Part shown: positions 31,985 through 39,481 of the stretch, piece by piece
Numbering within the stretch: position 1 is the stretch's first letter
How the letters are laid out: each line of letters begins with the position of its first letter
Assembly (NCBI GenBank): GCA_934621885.1
Contig: CAKTUH010000007.1
Coordinates: 1 to 39,481, forward strand
Length of the DNA: 39,481 nt
Direction: 5' to 3'
Source: an uncultured Collinsella sp.
Lineage (GTDB): Bacteria > Actinomycetota > Coriobacteriia > Coriobacteriales > Coriobacteriaceae
Notes under the pieces: generated by a model
What the model saw: the letters and a program-made list of their open reading frames with translations, nothing else
Databases searched by the model: none
Told to the model about the DNA's origin: nothing
Program-made: the position numbers and the translations under genes

Positions 31985-33314
31985 AGAGATGCCCCATCAG
32001 ATCGGTGTGATACATGCCCGACAAGAACTCGTCGTTTGCCAGCACGTCAAGCTGAAGCTCACTGTTTTCGCTCACGCCCTCAATCACGAGCTCGCCCAGG
32101 GCAGAGCGCATCTTGCGAATGGCGCCGTCGCGCGTGGGCGCACACACGATGAGCTTGCCGAGCATGGAGTCGTAGTACGGCGGAACTTTCGCTCCGGTAA
32201 ACATGGCGGAATCCCAGCGCACGCGCGGGCCACCCGGCACACGCAACGCGGTGACCGTTCCGCACGACGGCAGAAAGTCCGGCGTTTCGGCATTGATGCG
32301 GCACTCCATGGCGTGGTTGCGCACCGGCATGTCCTCCTGCTCAAAGGGCAGAGGCTGGCCGGCTGCCACGCGCAGTTGCCACTTGACCAAGTCGGTATCG
32401 GTCACGAACTCCGTAACCGGATGCTCCACCTGCAAGCGCGTGTTCATTTCCATAAAGTAGAAATTGCCGTCGTCCGAATACAGGAACTCGATGGTACCGG
32501 CTCCTTCGTAGCCGACGGCACGAGCTAGGTCGCGTGCCGCCTTGTGCATACGGGCACGAATATCATCGTGCCCATCGAGGCACGGCGCGGGGCTCTCCTC
32601 GATCAGCTTTTGGTTGCGGCGCTGCACCGAGCACTCGCGCTCGCCGAGCGAAAACACATGGCCCTGCTTATCGGCCATAATCTGCACCTCAACGTGATGC
32701 GCCGGCGCGACGAACTTCTCCATGTAGCACTCGCCGTCGCCAAAAACGGCCTCGCCCTCGGCACGTGCTTCAATAAAGGCCTTTGTCGCGTCTTCCACGC
32801 GCTCGACCTTGCGAATACCGCGACCGCCGCCGCCCGCGCGCGCCTTGATGAGCACGGGGCAGCCGATGCGCTCGGCCTCGGCCGTCGCCTCCTCGGGGCT
32901 TTTGAGCAAATCGCAGCCCGGCACGATGGGCACGCCCGCCGCGGCAGCCGTTCGACGTGCGGCGTCCTTGTCGCCCATGCTGTCGATGACCTCAGCCGAG
33001 GGACCAACAAACGCCAGACCGTACTTGTCGCAGTCGCGCACGAAGCTCGCCTTCTCGGAAAAGAAACCGTAGCCAGGATGGATCGCCTTAGCTCCCGACT
33101 TTACGGCACAGGTGAGCACGGCATCGTCGTTGAGGTAGCTCTCGGCAAGACGCGGGCCGCCGATGCAATACGCCTCGTCGGCAAGCTGCACGTGCAGCGC
33201 GTCCGCATCGGCCGTGGAATAAACGGCGACGGTCTTGATGCCCATATCGCGGCACGCGCGGATAACACGGACCGCGACTTCGCCGCGGTTGGCGATGAGC
33301 ACTTTGTCGAACAT
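31971..33314 (-). CDS. accC: Biotin carboxylase
   Basis: A 447-residue biotin carboxylase that carboxylates the biotin of AccB with ATP and bicarbonate. The N-terminus MFDKVLIANRGEVAVR, ATP-grasp KARAGGGGRGIR, ERECSVQRRNQKL and the active-site EMNTRLQVEHPVTE are all present. The start is set at ATG 33314, after AAGGAAGG. The stop overlaps accDA. Confidence 0.96.
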   Translation of the reverse strand: MFDKVLIANRGEVAVRVIRACRDMGIKTVAVYSTADADALHVQLADEAYCIGGPRLAESYLNDDAVLTCAVKSGAKAIHPGYGFFSEKASFVRDCDKYGLAFVGPSAEVIDSMGDKDAARRTAAAAGVPIVPGCDLLKSPEEATAEAERIGCPVLIKARAGGGGRGIRKVERVEDATKAFIEARAEGEAVFGDGECYMEKFVAPAHHVEVQIMADKQGHVFSLGERECSVQRRNQKLIEESPAPCLDGHDDIRARMHKAARDLARAVGYEGAGTIEFLYSDDGNFYFMEMNTRLQVEHPVTEFVTDTDLVKWQLRVAAGQPLPFEQEDMPVRNHAMECRINAETPDFLPSCGTVTALRVPGGPRVRWDSAMFTGAKVPPYYDSMLGKLIVCAPTRDGAIRKMRSALGELVIEGVSENSELQLDVLANDEFLSGMYHTDLMGHLYADE

Positions 33315-33324
33315 GAAGCCTTCC

Positions 33325-33747
33325 TTAACTTTCGTGCATGAGTGCAAAAGACATATCGGCGCGGCAGCAAACCTCACCGTTGACGCTCGCGGTACCCGTC
33401 GCAAAGCGGAACGGCCCGTGCGCACGCGTGATGGAGCACACCAGATCCACCGTGTCGCCCGGGCGCACCGGACGCTTAAAGCGCACCTTGTCCAGACTCG
33501 TGTAGAACGGCGTCGCGCCGCGCGCCTCCTCATCGCCCATCAGCAGCACGCAGCAGTTTTGGGCGAGCATCTCGCACTGAATCACGCCGGGGACGATCGG
33601 GTTTCCCGGAAAATGCCCCTGCAAAAAGAACTCGTCGCCCGTAATCTTGATCTTGCCGTGGGCCTCGTCGCCCACCAGCTCCGCCTCATCGAGCAAGAGC
33701 ATGGGCTCGCGATGCGGCAACAGTTCCTTAAGCTCTTCTTTGTTCAT
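33325..33747 (-). CDS. fabZ: 3-hydroxyacyl-ACP dehydratase
   Basis: A 140-residue FabZ that dehydrates 3-hydroxyacyl-ACP during elongation. Markers are LPHREPMLLLD, the catalytic His45 in GHFPGNPIVPGV and Glu59. The start ATG 33747 has AGGTG at 6 nt; a GTG at 33756 is less likely. It is placed between accB and accC as in streptococcal and clostridial operons. Confidence 0.95.
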   Translation of the reverse strand: MNKEELKELLPHREPMLLLDEAELVGDEAHGKIKITGDEFFLQGHFPGNPIVPGVIQCEMLAQNCCVLLMGDEEARGATPFYTSLDKVRFKRPVRPGDTVDLVCSITRAHGPFRFATGTASVNGEVCCRADMSFALMHES

Positions 33748-33756
33748 GGATATCAC

Positions 33757-34233
33757 CTATCCGATCCTCATGAGGCAGCTGCCGAATTCCACGAGGTCGC
33801 CGTCGGCTACGCAGATCTCGAGCACCTCGCCGTCCGCCTCTGCCGTCACCTCGTTGAGGACCTTCATGGCCTCAATGATGCAGAGCGTCTCGCCGGCCTT
33901 GACCTTGGAGCCCACGCGTACAAACGGCTCGTCGCCCGGCGCCGGGGCAGCGTAGAAGACGCCGACCATGGGAGCGGTCACCTCGGTGCCCTTGGGCTCC
34001 GGCGCGGCGGCAGGTGCCTGCACGGCAGGTTCCGTTGCGGCGGCAGGCATAGCGACAGGAGCCACTGCCGGGGCAGTCACGGCACCCGGCATAGGCATGG
34101 GCACGGCAACCGGCTGCGCGGTGCTCGCGCGCTCGAGCTCGACCGCGGTGCCATCGGGCTCCTCAACGCGCACGCGCGTGAGGCCGCGGTCCTCCATCAC
34201 ATCAGCTATCTCGGCAAGTCTTTTGGAATCCAT
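33757..34233 (-). CDS. accB: Biotin carboxyl carrier protein
   Basis: A 158-residue BCCP. An alanine/proline-rich linker (about 38-80) joins a short N-terminal domain to the biotinyl domain, with the biotinylated Lys124 in EAMKVLNEV. It starts 3 bp after the fabF stop, with its GAGGAG site inside the fabF end. Confidence 0.96.
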   Translation of the reverse strand: MDSKRLAEIADVMEDRGLTRVRVEEPDGTAVELERASTAQPVAVPMPMPGAVTAPAVAPVAMPAAATEPAVQAPAAAPEPKGTEVTAPMVGVFYAAPAPGDEPFVRVGSKVKAGETLCIIEAMKVLNEVTAEADGEVLEICVADGDLVEFGSCLMRIG

Positions 34234-34236
34234 GCT

Positions 34237-35484
34237 CTAGCTCCTCGTATATCTACGCAGCGCGATGGCGGCGTTGTGGCCGCCAAAGCCCAGGTTGGTC
34301 GAAAGCGCCCAGGTAAGGTCGGCGCGAACCGCGCGATTGGGCGTGTAGTCGAGATCGCAGGCGGGATCGGGCGTGTGGTAGTTAATGGTCGGGGGCACCA
34401 CGCCCTGCCCGAGCGCCATGGCACAGGCCATGACCTCGATGGCACCCGTGGCACCGATCATGTGGCCGGTCATCGACTTAGTCGACGAGACATGTGCGGC
34501 GCGTGCCGCGTCCTCGCCGAGCGCGCGCTTAATGCCCGCCGTCTCGGACGAATCGTTGAGTTTAGTCGAGGTTCCGTGAGCGTTGATGTAGAGGCCCTCG
34601 GAAGGCTTAACGTCGCCCTCGGCCACCGCCAGCGATATCGCACGGGCAATGCCGGCAGCCTCGGGATCGGGACTCGTGATGTGGTAGGCGTCATCGGTGT
34701 TGCCGTAGCCCACGACCTCGGCATAAATGTGTGCACCGCGCGCCTGCGCATGTTCCATGCCCTCCAGCACGAGCACGCAGGCGCCCTCGCCCATCACAAA
34801 GCCGTCGCGGTCTGCATCGAACGGGCGGCAAGCCGCCGACGGGTCAGGATTAGTGGTGAGTGCACGGCAGGACGTAAAGCCTGCAACGGCATCGGGGATA
34901 ATGGCCGCCTCGGCTCCGCCCGCGAGGATCGCGTCGGCATAGCCATGCTTGATGGCGCGGAACGCCTCACCCACGGCATGGGCCGAGGTCGCGCAAGCAG
35001 TCACGACGGGCAGGGTCGGCCCCTTTGCCTTGTGGCGGATCGCGATATTGCCCGAAGCCATATTGGGGATCATCATCGCAATCATGTATGGCGATGCGCG
35101 GCGGGGCCCACGATCGGCGATCGTGTGGACGTTGTCGACGAGCGTCTGCATGCCGCCCACGCCTGAACCCACGTAGACGCCCAGGCGCTCGCGATCGATG
35201 GCGCCTTCGACATCAAAGCCCGCATCGTGCATGGCCTCGTCCGACGCCGCCAGTGCAAACTGAACGCAGGGATCCAGGTGCTTGGCATCGTGCTTGCCAA
35301 AGTAGTCGTTGCCGTCAAAGCCTTTGACCTCGGCCGCCACCTTGACGGCAAACGCATCCGTATCGAAGTGCGTAATCGGGCCGATGCCACAGGTCCCGGC
35401 GCACATGGCCGCCCAGGTGGCAAGCGCGGTGTTGCCGAGCGGCGATACGGCACCGATGCCGGTGATTGCAACTCTCTGTTCCAT
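34237..35484 (-). CDS. fabF: 3-oxoacyl-ACP synthase II
   Basis: A 415-residue elongating condensing enzyme. The catalytic Cys164 is in VTACATSAHA, and the two histidine motifs are NAHGTSTKLND and KSMTGHMIGATGA. The start ATG 35484 follows GAGGAG. It is the only elongating ketosynthase in the window, so no FabB is seen. Confidence 0.95.
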   Translation of the reverse strand: MEQRVAITGIGAVSPLGNTALATWAAMCAGTCGIGPITHFDTDAFAVKVAAEVKGFDGNDYFGKHDAKHLDPCVQFALAASDEAMHDAGFDVEGAIDRERLGVYVGSGVGGMQTLVDNVHTIADRGPRRASPYMIAMMIPNMASGNIAIRHKAKGPTLPVVTACATSAHAVGEAFRAIKHGYADAILAGGAEAAIIPDAVAGFTSCRALTTNPDPSAACRPFDADRDGFVMGEGACVLVLEGMEHAQARGAHIYAEVVGYGNTDDAYHITSPDPEAAGIARAISLAVAEGDVKPSEGLYINAHGTSTKLNDSSETAGIKRALGEDAARAAHVSSTKSMTGHMIGATGAIEVMACAMALGQGVVPPTINYHTPDPACDLDYTPNRAVRADLTWALSTNLGFGGHNAAIALRRYTRS

Positions 35485-35523
35485 CTTGGTCTCCTCATTC
35501 AAGCCGTTCTTCGGCCCTGGTTT

Positions 35524-36297
35524 CTACATCGCCATTCCGCCGTCGACGCGCACGACCTCACCCGTAATGTAGGCAGCCGCATCGCTCGCCAAAAAGCGCG
35601 CCACGCCAGCCACTTCCTCGGGGCGCGCCATGCGCTTAAGGGGAATCTGCTCCTCGGTTGCCGCACGCACCTTCTCCGAGAGCTTTGCCGTCATATCGGT
35701 CTCGACAAACCCGGGGGCGACCGCGTTCACTCGTACGCCGCGGGGCGCAAGCTCGCGCGCCACCGCCTTGGTAAGCCCTATCACGCCCGCCTTGGAGGCA
35801 GCGTAGTTGGCTTGCCCGGCATTACCCATTAGGCCCACGACCGAGCTCATGTTGACGACGCAACCGCCGCGTTGGCGCATAAAGGTCTTGGTGAGCGCAC
35901 GCGTCGTGTTGAACGTGCCCTTGAGATTGACATCGAGCACGCGGTCGAAGGCATCGTCGCCCATACGCATGAGCAGGCCGTCGCGGGTGATGCCGGCATT
36001 GTTGACGAGCGCCCAGATTGAGCCGAAGTCACTCAGGACCGTCTCCACGCACGCGTTGACGGCATCGGGGTCGGCCACGTCACATTGATATGCACGCGCC
36101 GTGGCGCCAGCCGCCTCACAGGCTTCGCACGTCTCGCGTGCCGCATCGACGCTACCGGCATAGACGACGGCGATATCGTAGCCATCCTCCGCCAGGCCCA
36201 CGGCACAAGCGCGACCGATACCGCGCGAGGCGCCCGTGACCAGTGCCACGCGACGTGAGTCGTTGCGCTCGAGCGCGCCGTTGTTCAAGTTGCCCAT
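35524..36297 (-). CDS. fabG: 3-oxoacyl-ACP reductase
   Basis: A 257-residue short-chain dehydrogenase. The NADPH motif is TGASRGIG, NNAGITRDGLLMRM follows, and the active site is the Ser in NMSSVVGLMG with Tyr/Lys in NYAASKAG. The start follows AAAGGA. It lies 30 bp downstream of fabD. Confidence 0.95.
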   Translation of the reverse strand: MGNLNNGALERNDSRRVALVTGASRGIGRACAVGLAEDGYDIAVVYAGSVDAARETCEACEAAGATARAYQCDVADPDAVNACVETVLSDFGSIWALVNNAGITRDGLLMRMGDDAFDRVLDVNLKGTFNTTRALTKTFMRQRGGCVVNMSSVVGLMGNAGQANYAASKAGVIGLTKAVARELAPRGVRVNAVAPGFVETDMTAKLSEKVRAATEEQIPLKRMARPEEVAGVARFLASDAAAYITGEVVRVDGGMAM

Positions 36298-36327
36298 GTC
36301 ATTCCTTTCGGGTTACAGCTCTGTGGA

Positions 36328-37254
36328 CTATGCGAGCTCGTCGGCAATAGCTGCGACCTGCTCGGCCGTTTCGCACGAATACACGCGAACGTCGCTCAGC
36401 GTACGCTTGACCAAGCCCGACAGCGTTTTGCCAGGGCCGACCTCAATAAACGTGTCGATGCCTTGATCTCGCAGAGCATGCAGCGTGTCGACCCAGCGCA
36501 CGGCATGGCTCGCCTGGTTGGCCAGCACGTCCGATGCCGCTCGCGGGTCGGCCGGATAGGGCGCCGCCGTCATATTTGCCATAACAGGAATCAGCAGCGG
36601 GGACGGCGCGTGACCGGCCTCGATATATGCAGCAAGGCCACAGGTCGCCTCGGCCATATAGGGGCTATGGAATGCACCCGACACCGCGACCTTCATGGCG
36701 CGACCGCCAGCCTCTTTTACCAGGACGTCGAGGGTCCGCAACGCATCGGGTGCTCCGGCCACAACCGTCTGCTGGGGGCTGTTGTAGTTGACCGGCCAGC
36801 AGTCCTCGCCTGCTTGTTTTGCCAGGCCCTCGACCTGTGCCGCATCGAGTTTGATGACGGCGCGCATGCCGCCGGGGTGACGCTCGGCCGCCGTGGCCAT
36901 CAATGCCGCGCGCTCACATACGAGATCAAAACCTGCTCGCGTATCGAATGCCCCCGCAAAGGTAAGTGCAGCGACCTCGCCCAGCGAGAATCCCGCACAG
37001 GCGGCAGGCACCACGCCGCGCTCGCGCAGGGCGACGGCGACAGCCAAGTCGTGGACGAACACGCAAGGCTGCGTGTTCTCGGTCTGCGAGAGCTCCTCCT
37101 TGGAGGCGCTCCGGCACTGTTCGCTCGTCCCCGGGCGCACCTCGTCGGCGATCGCGAACACCTCGGCAGCCGCCGGCGATGCCTCGATGAGGTCGACGCC
37201 CATCGCGGGATGCTGGGCACCCTGACCGGCAAACAGAAACGCTACGCTACCCAT
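36328..37254 (-). CDS. fabD: Malonyl-CoA:ACP transacylase
   Basis: A 308-residue acyltransferase that moves malonyl groups to ACP. It starts VAFLFAGQGAQ. The nucleophile Ser90 sits in GFSLGE, where most FabD proteins have GHSxGE, so the residue before Ser is Phe instead of His. The catalytic histidine is in GAFHSPYM. The start ATG 37254 overlaps the end of fabK by 13 nt. Activity is expected despite the motif change. Confidence 0.94.
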   Translation of the reverse strand: MGSVAFLFAGQGAQHPAMGVDLIEASPAAAEVFAIADEVRPGTSEQCRSASKEELSQTENTQPCVFVHDLAVAVALRERGVVPAACAGFSLGEVAALTFAGAFDTRAGFDLVCERAALMATAAERHPGGMRAVIKLDAAQVEGLAKQAGEDCWPVNYNSPQQTVVAGAPDALRTLDVLVKEAGGRAMKVAVSGAFHSPYMAEATCGLAAYIEAGHAPSPLLIPVMANMTAAPYPADPRAASDVLANQASHAVRWVDTLHALRDQGIDTFIEVGPGKTLSGLVKRTLSDVRVYSCETAEQVAAIADELA

Positions 37255-38186
37255 GCGGACGCACCCTTCAGGACGTGCTCGGCGCCATCGACTAGATCGT
37301 CGACGATTTCGCGAGCGCTCTGGCGCTCGTTGACCATGCCGGCAATCTGTCCGCACAAATACGAACCCTCTTCGTAATTACCGTCCTTTGCGGCCTTGCG
37401 AAGCGCACCCGTGCCCATGGCCCCGAGCTCCTCGGGGCTTGCGCCCGCCGCCTCGTTCTTAGCATACGCGTTGGTGAAGGGACTCTTGAGGGCGCGAACC
37501 GGATGTCCCGTCGAGCGACCGGTCGCACGCGTCGACGTGTCGCCTGCCTTGAGCACCAGCTCTTTGTACTGTTCGGATACGGTGCACTCGTTTGCGACCA
37601 GAAAGCGTGTTCCCACCTGGACGCCGGCGGCGCCGAGCATAAAGGCGGCCGCCACACCGCGGCCATCGGCGATACCGCCAGCCGCAACCACGGGAATATC
37701 GACCGCATCGACAACCTGCGGGACAAGCGCCATCGTCGAGGTCTCGCCAATATGGCCGCCCGATTCGGTTCCTTCGGCAACCACGGCGGTGGCCCCGCGA
37801 CGCGCCACGAGACGCGCCAGCGCCACCGAGGCAACGACCGGGATGACCTTGATGCCTGCATCGTTCCAGGCCTTCATGTACTTGGTGGGATTGCCGGCGC
37901 CGGTCACCACAACGGGCACCCGCTCATCAATCACCACTTGTGCGACCTCGTCGACAAACGGGCTCATGAGCATAACGTTGACGCCAAAGGGCTTATCCGT
38001 CTTGGCGCGCAGCTCGTGAATCTGATCGCGCAGCCAGTTAGCGTCGGCATTCATAGCCGCGATAATCCCTAAGCCGCCCGCCTCGGACACGGCCGACGCC
38101 AGCGAGGCATCGGCGATCCAGGCCATGCCGCCCTGAAACACGGGCTTTTCGATGCCGAGCAGGTCGCAGAGAGGAGTCTTGAGCAT
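37242..38186 (-). CDS. fabK: Enoyl-ACP reductase II (FMN-dependent)
   Basis: A 314-residue nitronate-monooxygenase-like FMN barrel. PVFQGGMAWIADASLA lies at the start, then GTESGGHIGE and AAGGIADGRGVAAAFMLGA. Its place between acpP and fabD, as in Streptococcus and Clostridium, identifies it as FabK rather than a nitronate monooxygenase. FabK is not inhibited by triclosan. No fabI is in the window. The ribosome site lies inside the acpP end, two bases between genes. Confidence 0.93.
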   Translation of the reverse strand: MLKTPLCDLLGIEKPVFQGGMAWIADASLASAVSEAGGLGIIAAMNADANWLRDQIHELRAKTDKPFGVNVMLMSPFVDEVAQVVIDERVPVVVTGAGNPTKYMKAWNDAGIKVIPVVASVALARLVARRGATAVVAEGTESGGHIGETSTMALVPQVVDAVDIPVVAAGGIADGRGVAAAFMLGAAGVQVGTRFLVANECTVSEQYKELVLKAGDTSTRATGRSTGHPVRALKSPFTNAYAKNEAAGASPEELGAMGTGALRKAAKDGNYEEGSYLCGQIAGMVNERQSAREIVDDLVDGAEHVLKGASAWVA

Positions 38187-38188
38187 TA

Positions 38189-38425
38189 CTACTTCTCCAA
38201 TGCCGCCTCGACCGTATCGACGAACTCGCCGACCGTCTTGGGGTTCTCCTCGGTATCGAGCTGAATGCCAAACTCGTCCTCGACGGCGACGAGGATCTCG
38301 ACGGTACCCAGGCTGTCGAGGCCAATCTCCTCGAGCGTGGACTCGGGCTTCATCTCGACATCATCAAGGCCGGCGGTCTCGCGGATAACGTCGCAAACGC
38401 GCTCGAAGGTCTTCTGATCTGCCAT
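38189..38425 (-). CDS. acpP: Acyl carrier protein
   Basis: A 78-residue acidic four-helix ACP. The phosphopantetheine attachment Ser38 is in GLDSLGTVE. The start ATG 38425 follows AAAGGAG; the upstream frame extension is not coding. It carries the growing acyl chain for all the Fab enzymes here. Confidence 0.97.
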   Translation of the reverse strand: MADQKTFERVCDVIRETAGLDDVEMKPESTLEEIGLDSLGTVEILVAVEDEFGIQLDTEENPKTVGEFVDTVEAALEK

Positions 38426-38476
38426 GGTAGTTCTCCTTTGTTTGTGCCCTGGGGCGTTTTTATGTCCTATGTGCAA

Positions 38477-39436
38477 CTACTTCCAGCGAAGCAGGTAGCC
38501 ACCTATATCCAGACCGGCGCCAAATCCAACCAAGGCGATCGTGTCGCCCGGGCAAAGCGCGCCAGTGTCTGCCAGCCGGTCGAGGGCAAGCGGAATGCAG
38601 GCGCTCGAGATGTTGCCGGTCTCGCGCAGCGTACGGACCACGCGGTCGTCCGGCACGCCTAGGCGCTTGACCGCCTGGCTCAAAATTCGTTCGTTGGCCT
38701 GATGGAATACAAAATGGTCGATGTCCTCAACCGCGATACTTGCGTCGCTCGCGAGCTTGTTGACCGTGTCGCAGATCGCATTGACGCCAAACTTGAACAC
38801 GCGGCGGCCGTTCATGGAGAGCACGCTCTCGCGGTCCTGCGCCGTCTTATACGGCGAGGAGCCCGCCAATCCGGGGACGCGCAGTGTTTCGACGTCAGGC
38901 GACGTCGAAAGCTCAACGGCGAGGGGATTCTCTCCCCCGGCCTCTATGACCGCAGCACCCGCGCCATCGCCAAAGAGCACGCACGTTGCACGGTCGGTCC
39001 AATCGAGCGCGCGCGTCATCTGCTCGGCTGCAACGACCAGCACGTGTTTGGCGCGACCGCGGGCGATATAGCCCTCGGCGACATCGAGCGCAAATACGAA
39101 GCCGGCGCAGGCCGCCGAAACGTCGAAGGCAGGGCACGTCGCGCCTAGTCGCTCAGCAACGGCACACGCCTCAGCGGGAACAAGGTGGTCACCCGTCGTC
39201 GTCGAGCAGACGATCAGATCCAGCTGGCTCGCGTCGATTCCGGACACCTGGAGTGCCCGCTCGCTCGCCGCTACGGCAAGGTCGTCGAGCGACTCGGTGG
39301 TGCACACATGGCGGCTCTTGATACCTGTGCGGGTAAAAATCCACTCATCCGAGGTATCGAGAAACTCGGACAGCTCGTCATTGGAAACGCTGCGCTTAGG
39401 AAGCGCCGAGCCCGTTCCCAGTATCGTGAAACCCAT
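38477..39436 (-). CDS. fabH: 3-oxoacyl-ACP synthase III
   Basis: A 319-residue initiating ketosynthase that joins a short acyl-CoA to malonyl-ACP. The catalytic triad is Cys110 (SAACAGF), His245 (HQANERI) and Asn275 (GNISSA). The start ATG 39436 follows AAAGGAGG. It is the first fatty-acid gene in the window; the operon promoter or a fabT-type regulator may lie beyond the right edge. Confidence 0.96.
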   Translation of the reverse strand: MGFTILGTGSALPKRSVSNDELSEFLDTSDEWIFTRTGIKSRHVCTTESLDDLAVAASERALQVSGIDASQLDLIVCSTTTGDHLVPAEACAVAERLGATCPAFDVSAACAGFVFALDVAEGYIARGRAKHVLVVAAEQMTRALDWTDRATCVLFGDGAGAAVIEAGGENPLAVELSTSPDVETLRVPGLAGSSPYKTAQDRESVLSMNGRRVFKFGVNAICDTVNKLASDASIAVEDIDHFVFHQANERILSQAVKRLGVPDDRVVRTLRETGNISSACIPLALDRLADTGALCPGDTIALVGFGAGLDIGGYLLRWK

Positions 39437-39481
39437 CACTAACCTCCTTTGAGTTGTTGACGTGTTTACATCGACCAAGAG

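Noticed and set aside
1..39481. tRNA and rRNA genes
   Set aside because: No cloverleaf with a GTTCRA T-loop or rRNA core was seen in any intergenic region, although a tRNAscan run was not possible.

Overview
The window is GC-rich and most genes lie on the minus strand. Gene content and protein style point to a gut anaerobe of the Coriobacteriia, most likely Collinsella or a close relative. The evidence is a selenium-dependent molybdenum hydroxylase (purine) cluster, a Firmicutes-style fatty-acid operon with FabK, cysteine-containing L24, and palindromic intergenic repeats. The genus is an inference; no 16S or marker search could be run.

Layout. (1) 1-3730 is an accessory stretch. It holds a candidate small RNA with its own promoter and terminator, an ATPase with a PD-(D/E)XK-like C-terminus preceded by a perfect 25-bp inverted repeat, and an AbiEi/DUF559-like gene flanked on both sides by arrays of about 61-bp palindromic repeats. 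(2) 3794-13285 is a minus-strand purine catabolism operon: uacT-like permease, ssnA, ygfK, a four-cluster ferredoxin and an xdhD-type dehydrogenase. Its promoter overlaps a Fur-like box, and a YheO-type PAS/HTH regulator is transcribed divergently. (3) 14303-18151 holds ridA (minus) and a plus-strand pair, a U32 peptidase and an RluA-type pseudouridine synthase. (4) 18152-20795 holds three tandem dyad repeats, a DeoR regulator co-transcribed with a Gfo/Idh/MocA oxidoreductase, a 10-bp-phased operator candidate, and a short gene remnant. (5) 20796-26584 is a ribosomal protein operon from rplC to rplX. It lacks rpsJ at its head and ends in a terminator before any rplE, and it has structured leaders before rplC, rplB and rplN. 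(6) 26585-30219 holds a large inverted repeat, a histidine phosphatase with a CDF metal exporter, and an orphan PTS EIIC. (7) 30260-39436 is a complete type II fatty-acid synthesis operon: fabH-acpP-fabK-fabD-fabG-fabF-accB-fabZ-accC-accDA.

How the genes work together. In the purine operon the permease would import xanthine or urate. XdhD would hydroxylate or reduce purines at a molybdenum centre. YgfK and the ferredoxin would move electrons in place of the missing FAD subunit, and SsnA would act as an amidohydrolase. The fatty-acid operon carries the whole route from acetyl-CoA to acyl-ACP, with carboxylase, initiation and elongation in one transcript. The least explained parts are non-coding: the candidate RNA at 10-160, the perfect operator-like palindrome at 1634-1689, the repeat arrays, the r-protein leaders with a shared 26-bp element, and the 45-bp-arm inverted repeat upstream of rplC.
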